From DAOMFB01 sp963801475 (lineage in GTDB: Bacteria; Acidobacteriota; Thermoanaerobaculia; UBA5066), in the NCBI GenBank assembly GCA_963801475.1, contig CAWDEX010000001.1, positions 1,116,001-1,180,000 on the forward strand: a stretch of 64,000 bases of DNA, given 5' to 3'. Positions 50,088-57,548 of this stretch are shown here, one piece after another (the stretch's first letter is position 1; the number at the start of each line of letters is the position of its first letter). A program made the position numbers and the translations under genes. Below the pieces are notes generated by a model. It was not told the origin of the DNA and made no database searches. It was given only the letters and a program-made list of their open reading frames with translations.

Positions 50088-51707
50088 GTGGACGCCATTC
50101 CGCGGGATGCCGCCGACCTGCGCACGGCCTACCAGCGCCTGACGGACAAGTTCCGGACCCTCTGGGTCTTCCAGCAGTTCCTTCAGGGGCTCGCCGCGGT
50201 CCTGCCGTCGGGCGGGGTCACCGGCACCTCGGCGGCGTTCACGCCGCTCTACGAACAGATCAGGAAGATCAAGGAGGGGCGCGCCACACGCCCGGCGGAC
50301 GAGCTGCTGAAGGAGGTCGACCGCCTCGACGTGGCGCTCGACGGCCTCCACACCTCCCTTCTCCTCGAAGACCGGAAGGTGCCGCCCCACGTCCTCCGGC
50401 AGTTCTTCGAGAAGTCCGGGCACGACGACGACCGGGAGCTCGTGCCCCTCCTGAAGTTCTACTTCTTCGCCCGGCAGCTGGCGCCCGACGACCTCGACAA
50501 GGTGGACTTTCTCCTGACCCGGGTCGGGACGCGGCGACAGGCCGACGGCGGACTGGAGCTCAAGCCCGCGGAGGAGCTCGCCGTATTGTGCGGGACCTTC
50601 CTGACCCTCACGGGGCGGGAGGAGGCCGACCCCGTCGAGGTCCGGTCGGTCCTGAACATCCTCGAGGTCCTCCGGAAGGACATCGAGGCCTGCGCGCGGT
50701 TCGAGGACCTGATCCGGAAGAAGCCCCTCGAGAACATCCGGACGCTGAAGCGACGGATGGGAAACGTCTTCTACAGCGCCGAGGTGCTGCAGGCGCTCCT
50801 GGCCTCGAACGTCGCCGCGAAGCGGAAGTTCCAGGCCCTCTACCGGCAGGAGGAGGAGCGGATTCTCGCGACCTCGCAGCACCTTTTGGAGCTGGAGGCC
50901 GAGCTCGGTATCGACCCGCGCTTCCAGACGGACGAGTTCCAGGCGGACTTCCGGCGTTTCCGGCGCGAGCGGGAAGACTTCGAGAAGCAGTCGAAGCGGC
51001 GCGGCGTCCGGCCCCGCGACGTCCGGCGGCTGAAGGAGGCGATCCACCGGATCCTCTCCCGCGTCGAGCCGTCGTCGGCCGCCGATTTCGACGGGACGAG
51101 CGATTCGACGGCCGGCGGGAGGCCGGCCGGACGCCGCACGCGGCGGGAGCCTGCGCCGGGCCCGCCGACTCCCGCGCCGGCCCTCGCGGTCCCGGCCGTG
51201 GACGCGGCGTGGCGCGCCGAGGAGGATCCGCTGACCCTCTCGGCGGCCACGCGGATCCTCCACACCGCTGACCTGGCCGGAGGCGGCGCCGTCCCCGGCC
51301 GGCCGGTCTCCGGCGAGACCGTTCAGCGGCTCCGGCTCGAGCCGTGGGAGTTCCAGGCCGCCCTCGCCCTGGCGCGGCTGGACGAGACGCCGTCCCGGGC
51401 GCCGGACGCGATCGCGCGCCTCCTCTTCAACGCGGCCGCGCTCCGGCTCCGGATGGACGAGGAGGCGGCCGCGCTGCGCCTCCTCATCGCGCCCCGCTCC
51501 GGCGGCTCTCCGACCCGGGAGACCCTGACGGTCACCGCCGCGTGCCTCGCCCGGGCGCAGGAGGTCGACTGGGCCTTCCGCGCGGCGCTCCAGGAATCCG
51601 TCCCGGGGAGCAGCCCGGAGCGCCACCTGCAGCTGACCCGCTCCCGCTTCCGCCATCTCCGCGCCTTTACCGGACTGTGGCTGCTCCACAACGCGCTCGG
51701 GGGATAG
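50088..51707 (+). CDS. Large soluble helical protein of unknown function
   Basis: 539 residues, mostly predicted helix with charged heptad-like stretches (RFRREREDFEKQSKRRG). A Pro/Ala/Arg-rich disordered linker lies at about 340-370. The C-terminal ~160 residues form a second helical domain (LSAATRILHTADLAGGG, WEFQAALALARLDETP). No signal peptide, membrane segment or catalytic motif, and no named family is recognised. GTG 50088 matches the CATAAT box; 26 bases separate it from lysS. Confidence 0.65.
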   Translation: MDAIPRDAADLRTAYQRLTDKFRTLWVFQQFLQGLAAVLPSGGVTGTSAAFTPLYEQIRKIKEGRATRPADELLKEVDRLDVALDGLHTSLLLEDRKVPPHVLRQFFEKSGHDDDRELVPLLKFYFFARQLAPDDLDKVDFLLTRVGTRRQADGGLELKPAEELAVLCGTFLTLTGREEADPVEVRSVLNILEVLRKDIEACARFEDLIRKKPLENIRTLKRRMGNVFYSAEVLQALLASNVAAKRKFQALYRQEEERILATSQHLLELEAELGIDPRFQTDEFQADFRRFRREREDFEKQSKRRGVRPRDVRRLKEAIHRILSRVEPSSAADFDGTSDSTAGGRPAGRRTRREPAPGPPTPAPALAVPAVDAAWRAEEDPLTLSAATRILHTADLAGGGAVPGRPVSGETVQRLRLEPWEFQAALALARLDETPSRAPDAIARLLFNAAALRLRMDEEAAALRLLIAPRSGGSPTRETLTVTAACLARAQEVDWAFRAALQESVPGSSPERHLQLTRSRFRHLRAFTGLWLLHNALGG

Positions 51708-51719
51708 CCGCCGAAGTGC

Positions 51720-51725
51720 TTTAAT
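51720..51725 (+). promoter_or_regulatory. -10 box TTTAAT before lysS
   Basis: TTTAAT ends eight bases before ATG 51734. No Shine-Dalgarno; one mismatch to TANNNT. Confidence 0.38.
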
Positions 51726-51733
51726 CCGCGGCG

Positions 51734-53272
51734 ATGTCCGAAGAGACCCCGTCGACCGAAGCCAGCCTGTCCGAGCAGGTCGCCAACCGCCGGGCCGCTC
51801 GAGACCGGATCGGGAAGCTCGGACGTCCCCTGTACCCCAACCGCTGGGACCCGACGCACCTCGTCTCCGAGGTCGTGGCGCGCTGGGGACCGAAGGACGC
51901 CGCGGCGCTCGAGGCCGAGCCGGAGGCCGGCCGTCGCGTCCGCGTCCCGGGCCGGCTTCTCGCGATCCGGAAGATGGGGAAGGCCGTCTTTCTCGACCTC
52001 TCCGACGGCGCCGGACGGATCCAGATCTACCTGAAGAAGGACGCCCTCCCCGAAGGGGACTGGGCTCTTTACGAGCAGCTGGACCTCGGCGACCACGTCG
52101 GCGTCGAAGGAACCGTATTCCGGACCCGCACCGGCGAGCTCTCGGTCAAGGCCGGCCGGCTCGATTTCCTGGCCAAGTCCCTCCGGCCGCTTCCCGACAA
52201 GTGGCACGGCCTGACGGACGTCGAGCGCCGCTACCGCCAGCGCTACGTCGACCTCTTCGTGTCGCCCGAGACCCGGAACGCCTTCGAGGTCCGCGCGAAG
52301 CTCGTCTCCTTCATCCGGCGCTTCTTCGACGCGCGCGGATTCGTCGAGGTGGAGACGCCGATGATGCAGCCGATCGCCGGCGGCGCGGCGGCGCGCCCGT
52401 TCGTGACGCACCACAACGCCCTCGACATCGACCTCTACCTCCGGATCGCGCCGGAGCTCTACCTGAAGCGTCTCGTCGTCGGGGGATTCCCGAAGGTCTA
52501 CGAGATCAACCGGAACTTCCGTAACGAGGGGATCTCCACCCAGCACAACCCCGAGTTCACGATGCTGGAGTTCTACACGGCCTACGCCGACGCCCGCGAC
52601 CAGATGGCGCTCACCGAGGAGCTCTTCGCGTCGGCGGCGCTCGAGATCCTCGGGACGACGGACCTCCCGTGGGGCGACGAAACGATCTCGCTTGCGGCGC
52701 CGTTCCGGCGGATCGGCATGAAGGAGGCGATCGTCGCGTACGGGGCGGACTCCCCGGGCGGTGCGATCGCCCGCGCGGATCTGGAGGACCTCGAACGCCT
52801 CCGGAGGTCGGCGGCGCGCGTGGGCGTCGAGGCCCTCGGGCGGTTCGGCGACTCGAAGGGCAAGCTCGTCGCCGAGATCTTCGGCGCCGTGGCGGAGAAG
52901 AAGCTCGTCCAGCCGACGTTCGTCGTGGACTTTCCGGCAGAGATCTCGCCCCTGGCCAAGACGAAGCCGGACGACCCCTCCACGGCCGACCGCTTCGAGC
53001 TCTACGTCGCGAAGATGGAGGTGGCCAACGGCTTCTGCGAGCTGAACGACCCGGACGAGCAGGCCGAGAAGTTCCGCGCGCAGGTGGCCGAGCGGACGAA
53101 GGGGGACGACGAGGCGATGCTCTACGACGAGGACTACGTCGAGGCCCTCTCCTACGGGATGCCGCCGACGGCGGGGGAGGGAATCGGCATCGACCGGCTG
53201 GCCATGCTCTTCACGAACAGCCCCTCCATCCGCGACGTCATCCTCTTCCCGCTGATGCGGCCGAAGGCGTGA
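51734..53272 (+). CDS. lysS: Lysyl-tRNA synthetase, class II
   Basis: 512 residues. N-terminal OB-fold (RVRVPGRLLAIRKMGKAVFLDLSDG); class II motif 1 region FVEVETPMMQPIAGGAAARPF; motif 2 YEINRNFRNEGISTQHNPEFTMLE; motif 3 GEGIGIDRLAMLFTNSPSIRDVILFP. Charges tRNA-Lys. The stop overlaps the GTG of the Lol permease, an arrangement (lysS next to lolC/lolD) that is familiar from several bacterial groups. Confidence 0.96.
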   Translation: MSEETPSTEASLSEQVANRRAARDRIGKLGRPLYPNRWDPTHLVSEVVARWGPKDAAALEAEPEAGRRVRVPGRLLAIRKMGKAVFLDLSDGAGRIQIYLKKDALPEGDWALYEQLDLGDHVGVEGTVFRTRTGELSVKAGRLDFLAKSLRPLPDKWHGLTDVERRYRQRYVDLFVSPETRNAFEVRAKLVSFIRRFFDARGFVEVETPMMQPIAGGAAARPFVTHHNALDIDLYLRIAPELYLKRLVVGGFPKVYEINRNFRNEGISTQHNPEFTMLEFYTAYADARDQMALTEELFASAALEILGTTDLPWGDETISLAAPFRRIGMKEAIVAYGADSPGGAIARADLEDLERLRRSAARVGVEALGRFGDSKGKLVAEIFGAVAEKKLVQPTFVVDFPAEISPLAKTKPDDPSTADRFELYVAKMEVANGFCELNDPDEQAEKFRAQVAERTKGDDEAMLYDEDYVEALSYGMPPTAGEGIGIDRLAMLFTNSPSIRDVILFPLMRPKA

Positions 53273-54414
53273 TTGCGCTTCTCCTCGCCCGGCGGTACCT
53301 GCTGGCCTCCCGGAAGGAAGCGCAGGTGGGGGTCGTCGCGCTCGCGGCCCTGCTCGGTCTCACGCTCGGTGTCGCCGCGCTCGTCGTGTCGCTCGCGCTC
53401 CTCTCGGGCTTCCAGACGCACATCCGCTCGCGTCTCCTGGCCGAGACGCCGCACCTGACCGTGACGCCGGCCGGACGGGACGCGTTCACGCCCGCGGACG
53501 GACTGGCGGAGAGGCTCGCCGCCCTGCCGGGCGTCGTGTCGGTTTCCCCGGTGGCCCGGGGGCGGATCTGGATCGGCGTCTCCGGCAGGACGGCGCCGGC
53601 GGCGGCCGTCGGGCGCGCGGGGGCGAAGGGGCTGGTCCTCGAGCTGTCGCAGGCGCGGCCGCTCGGAGCGGTCGCGGGCGACGACGTGACGGTCGTCTCC
53701 TCGCGGACCCGGCTCTCGCCCCTCGGTCCGGTCCCGATCGCGGTTTCGATGGCCGTCGAGAAGGTCGTTCCGGCGTCGACGGGGCGCCGGGAGCCGGAGG
53801 CCGTGCTCCCGCTCGAGGCGGCGCGCCGGCTCTTCACGCTCCCGGAGGGAGGCGCCAGCGCCTACGAGGTCTTCCTCGCGGACCCGCGGCGCGCCGACGC
53901 GACGGCGCGGGGCGTCGAGGCGGCGCTCGGCGGCGGCGTCGCGGCGACGACGTGGGAGCAGGCGAACCGCTCCCTCGTCCTCGCGCTGAAACTCGAGCGG
54001 GCGGTCCTTTTCGCCACCGTCTTCCTGATCGTCATCGTGGCCGGCCTCAACCTCGCGGCGACCTCGGCCGTCCTCGCGGCGACGCGGGCGGGGGACGCGG
54101 CGATCCTCGCCGTCCTCGGCGCGGCGCCGCGGACGGTCGCACGCGTCTTTCTCGCCGCAGGGGCGTCCGTCGGGATCGTCGGGACGGCGGCGGGCGCGGT
54201 CTTCGGGACGGCGGCGGCGCTCGTCCTGAACGCGACGCACGCCATCCCGCTCCCGGCACAGCTCTACTCGCTGGCCCACGTTCCGTTCCGCGTCGATCCG
54301 CTGGAGCTCGCCGCCGTCGTGGCCCTGTCCGTCCTCTGGTCTTTCGCCGCGTCGGCGCTCCCGGCCCGCACGGCGGCCCGCCGGCCCGTCGCGGAGGTCC
54401 TTCGTGCCGTCTGA
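53269..54414 (+). CDS. LolC/LolE-type lipoprotein-releasing ABC permease
   Basis: 381 residues with the four-helix FtsX/LolCE layout. N-terminal ARRYLLASRKEAQVG is followed by the first helix (about 20-44) and SGFQTHIRSRLLAETPHLTV, then a periplasmic domain (about 45-245) and three C-terminal helices (about 255-375) ending RRPVAEVLRAV. It extracts lipoproteins from the inner membrane for LolA. Only one permease gene is present, so it may form a homodimer (LolF-like). GTG 53269 overlaps lysS and its end overlaps lolD by 11 bases. Confidence 0.88.
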   Translation: MIALLLARRYLLASRKEAQVGVVALAALLGLTLGVAALVVSLALLSGFQTHIRSRLLAETPHLTVTPAGRDAFTPADGLAERLAALPGVVSVSPVARGRIWIGVSGRTAPAAAVGRAGAKGLVLELSQARPLGAVAGDDVTVVSSRTRLSPLGPVPIAVSMAVEKVVPASTGRREPEAVLPLEAARRLFTLPEGGASAYEVFLADPRRADATARGVEAALGGGVAATTWEQANRSLVLALKLERAVLFATVFLIVIVAGLNLAATSAVLAATRAGDAAILAVLGAAPRTVARVFLAAGASVGIVGTAAGAVFGTAAALVLNATHAIPLPAQLYSLAHVPFRVDPLELAAVVALSVLWSFAASALPARTAARRPVAEVLRAV

Positions 54415-55089
54415 CGGTCCTCTCCTCTCGGCACGGGGCCTCTCCAAGGGGTTCGGCGCCGGAGAGGCGCGCGTGGAGATCTTCCGGGCCGTGTCCCTCG
54501 AGATCCGCTCCGGCGACTTCCTCGCCGTGACGGGGCCGTCCGGCTGCGGCAAGTCGACGCTCCTCCACCTCTTTGCCGGGCTCGAGGAGCCCGACGCGGG
54601 AACGGTCGAGGTCGGCGGTCACGCCTGGACCGGCCTGCCGGCCGATCGCCGGGCCAGGCTTCGCGGCGAGGCGATCGGTTTCGTCTTCCAGTTCCACCAC
54701 CTCCTTCCGGAGCTCACCGCCGAGGAGAACGTCGCGCTGCCGCTCTTCCTGGCCGACGCCGTCGAGGCGGAGGCCCGGTCGGCGGCGCGCGAGGTGCTCG
54801 GACGGGTGGGGCTCTCGGGGAAGGCGGCCGCCTTCCCGCGGACCCTCTCGGGGGGGAACGGCAGCGTGTTGCCATCGCCCGGGCCGTGGTTCGGAGGCCG
54901 CGCCTCCTCCTCTGCGACGAGCCGACGGGGAGCCTCGATGCGGCTCATGCCCGCTCCGTGTTCGACCTCCTCTCCGAGGTGGCCCGGGAGCGCGCCGGAG
55001 CCGTCGTCGTCGTCACCCACGACCCGGAATGGGCCAAACGCTGTGCTACGATGAAACTGTTGACTGCGAACGGGTTGACCGGGGTCTGA
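54404..55089 (+). CDS. lolD: LolD-type ABC ATPase, frameshifted at LSGG
   Basis: Read straight from GTG 54404 the frame ends at 55054 (216 residues). Walker A (GPSGCGKST) and the Q-loop (FVFQFHHLL) are intact, but after TLSGG the reading turns into NGSVLPSPG. The -1 frame continues as GERQRVAIARAV, then CDEPTGSLD and VVTHDPEW to 55089. The break lies in the seven-G run 54850-54856; eight Gs, or a -1 slip on G GGG GGG, would restore LSGGERQRV. It is the same position and direction as in the MacB-type ATPase. All other motifs are conserved, so the gene is not decayed. It should power the LolC/E permease encoded just before. Confidence 0.87.
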
Positions 55090-55092
55090 TCC

Positions 55093-57519
55093 ATGTTCGA
55101 AAAGTACAACGAGAAAGCGCGTCGTGCCCTGTTCTTCGCCCGTTACGAGTCGTCCAAGCTCGGCTCGAAGGTGATCGAGTCGGAGCACATCCTCCTCGGC
55201 ATCCTCCGCGAGGGGGAGGACGTCATCAAGGAGATCTTCGCCCGCTTCAGCGTCAAGCCGGACGACATCCGGCGGGAGATCGAGGGAGACCGCGTCTTCG
55301 TGGAGCGGGTCTCGTCGACCCAAGAGCTTCCCCTCTCCGAGGAGTCTAAGAAGATCCTCGCGTACGCCTCCCACGAGGCGGAGTCGATGATGCACCCCTA
55401 CGTCGGCACGGAGCACCTTCTCATCGGGATCCTCCGTGTCGATCCGTGCGTCGCCAGCCGCATCCTCGTCTCCCACGGCTTCAACCTCTACGGCGTCCGC
55501 GAGGAGACGATCGCCCTCATCAAGGAGCGGGAGGCCTCGAAACAGAAGAAGGAGCTCCCGTTCCTCGCCGAGTACGCCCGCGACCTGACGGCTCTGGCGA
55601 ACCAGGGCTCGTTCGACCCCCTCGTCGGACGCGACAAGGAGGTCGAGCGGATCATCCAGATCCTCTCGCGGCGGACGAAGAACAACCCGATCCTTCTCGG
55701 TGAGCCCGGCGTCGGGAAGACCGCCATCGTGGAGGGCCTCGCGCAGCGGATCGTCGAGGGGAGCGTCCCGCTCTTCCTGGCGAACCGGAAGATCCTCGCC
55801 CTCGACCTCTCCCTCATCGTCGCGGGGACGAAGTACCGCGGCCAGTTCGAGGAGCGGCTGAAGGGGATCCTGAAGGAGCTGAAGGAGAACCACGACCTCA
55901 TCGTCTTCATCGACGAGATCCATTCGCTGATCGGCGCGGGCTCGGCCGAGGGCTCGCTCGACGCGGCCAACATCCTGAAGCCCGCCCTCTCCCGCGGGGA
56001 GATCTCGTGCATCGGCGCCACGACGATGAAGGAGTACCGGAAGTACATCGAGAAGGACCGTTCGCTCCTCCGCCGGTTCCAGGCGATCAACGTCGCGCCA
56101 CCGAACGAGGAGGAGACGCTGGAGATCCTGGACGGCGTGAGGGAGCGGTACGAGAAGTTCCACCGCGTCCGGTACACCGACGAGGCGATCCGGACCGCCG
56201 TCTACCAGGCGAACCGCTACATCCCCGACCGCTTCTTCCCCGACAAGGCGATCGACATCCTCGACGAGGCGGGTGCCAAGGTGAAGCTCCGGAAGACGGC
56301 CGACACGCAGAACCTGAGGCGTCTCGAGAACGAGGTGAAGCAGATCGTCAAGGAGATGAAGAAGGCGATCTCCGAGAAGGACTTCGAGCGCGCCGTCTTC
56401 CTCCGGGAGCGGGAGATCGAGATCAAGGAAGAGATCGAGCGGACCAAGGCTCTCGAGACCGACGAGAGCCTGGCCGTCGACGTCACGCGCGCCGACGTCG
56501 AGGAGATCATCTCGAGCTGGACGGGCATCCCGGTGACCTCCCTCCACGTCGAGGAAGCCGAGAAGCTGCTCCACATGGAGGCGACGCTCCGGCGGCGCGT
56601 CATCGGGCAGGACCCCGCCATCGAGGCGATCAGCCGGGCCATCCGGCGCTCCCGTCTCGGCGTGAAGAACCCGAACCGGCCGATGGGCTCCTTCATCTTC
56701 CTCGGGCCCTCCGGTGTCGGGAAGACCGAGGTCGCCCGGCGGCTCGCCGAGTTCCTCTTCGACAACCCGCGCGCCCTCGTCCGCTTCGACATGTCGGAGT
56801 ACATGGAAAAGCACGCCGTGTCCAAGCTCATCGGGTCGCCGCCCGGGTACGTCGGCCACGAGGAGGGCGGACAGATGACGGAGCGGATCCGGCGCCAGCC
56901 CTACTCCGTCATCCTGCTCGACGAGATCGAGAAGGCGCACCCCGACATCGCGAACCTCCTCCTCCAGATCCTCGAGGACGGCCAGCTGACGGACGCCTAC
57001 GGCAACGTCGTCGACTTCAAGAACACGCTCATCATCATGACCTCGAACATCGGGACCAAGTTCCTCGTCACACAGTCGAAGGTGGGCTTCGGCGAGGGGA
57101 AGGGCGCCATGGCGCGGCGCGAGATCGAGGATCTCGTCCTCAAGGAGCTGCGGCGCGAGTTCTCTCCCGAGTTCACGAACCGGATCGACGAGGTCATCGT
57201 CTTCAACCCGCTCGGGCTCGAGGAGCTGCGGGCCATCGGGAGGCTCCTCATCGACGACGTGGCCGCGACCCTGAAGCACCGCGGCCTCGCGCTGCACGTG
57301 GACCAGGCCTCCATCGACTGGCTCCTCAGGGTGTCGGGACATGACGCGCATTCGGGGGCCCGGCCGCTCCGGCGGACGATCCAGCGGCACGTCGAGGATT
57401 CGGTCTCGGAATTGCTCATCACCTCCCGGGAACCGGTGGAGTGCGTCGAAGTGACCGTCGAAGGAGACGATTTGAAGGTCCGGACCCGGTCGGCAGAGCC
57501 GGTGGCGACGGGTCGGTAG
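55093..57519 (+). CDS. clpC: ClpC-type AAA+ unfoldase of the Clp protease
   Basis: 808 residues. An N-terminal double Clp repeat (FEKYNEKARRALFFARYE; SEHILLGILREG), AAA domain 1 with Walker A GEPGVGKT (about 203-210), a UVR-like coiled segment (EKDFERAVFLREREIEIKEE) typical of ClpC, and AAA domain 2 with GPSGVGKT (about 538). It unfolds proteins for ClpP; no clpP is in the window. An extended -10-like TGTGCTACGAT lies 41-51 bases upstream, inside lolD. It starts three bases after the lolD stop. Confidence 0.95.
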   Translation: MFEKYNEKARRALFFARYESSKLGSKVIESEHILLGILREGEDVIKEIFARFSVKPDDIRREIEGDRVFVERVSSTQELPLSEESKKILAYASHEAESMMHPYVGTEHLLIGILRVDPCVASRILVSHGFNLYGVREETIALIKEREASKQKKELPFLAEYARDLTALANQGSFDPLVGRDKEVERIIQILSRRTKNNPILLGEPGVGKTAIVEGLAQRIVEGSVPLFLANRKILALDLSLIVAGTKYRGQFEERLKGILKELKENHDLIVFIDEIHSLIGAGSAEGSLDAANILKPALSRGEISCIGATTMKEYRKYIEKDRSLLRRFQAINVAPPNEEETLEILDGVRERYEKFHRVRYTDEAIRTAVYQANRYIPDRFFPDKAIDILDEAGAKVKLRKTADTQNLRRLENEVKQIVKEMKKAISEKDFERAVFLREREIEIKEEIERTKALETDESLAVDVTRADVEEIISSWTGIPVTSLHVEEAEKLLHMEATLRRRVIGQDPAIEAISRAIRRSRLGVKNPNRPMGSFIFLGPSGVGKTEVARRLAEFLFDNPRALVRFDMSEYMEKHAVSKLIGSPPGYVGHEEGGQMTERIRRQPYSVILLDEIEKAHPDIANLLLQILEDGQLTDAYGNVVDFKNTLIIMTSNIGTKFLVTQSKVGFGEGKGAMARREIEDLVLKELRREFSPEFTNRIDEVIVFNPLGLEELRAIGRLLIDDVAATLKHRGLALHVDQASIDWLLRVSGHDAHSGARPLRRTIQRHVEDSVSELLITSREPVECVEVTVEGDDLKVRTRSAEPVATGR

Positions 57520-57548
57520 CCGGGGTGAGGCTCTTCGGAGGGTCCGGC

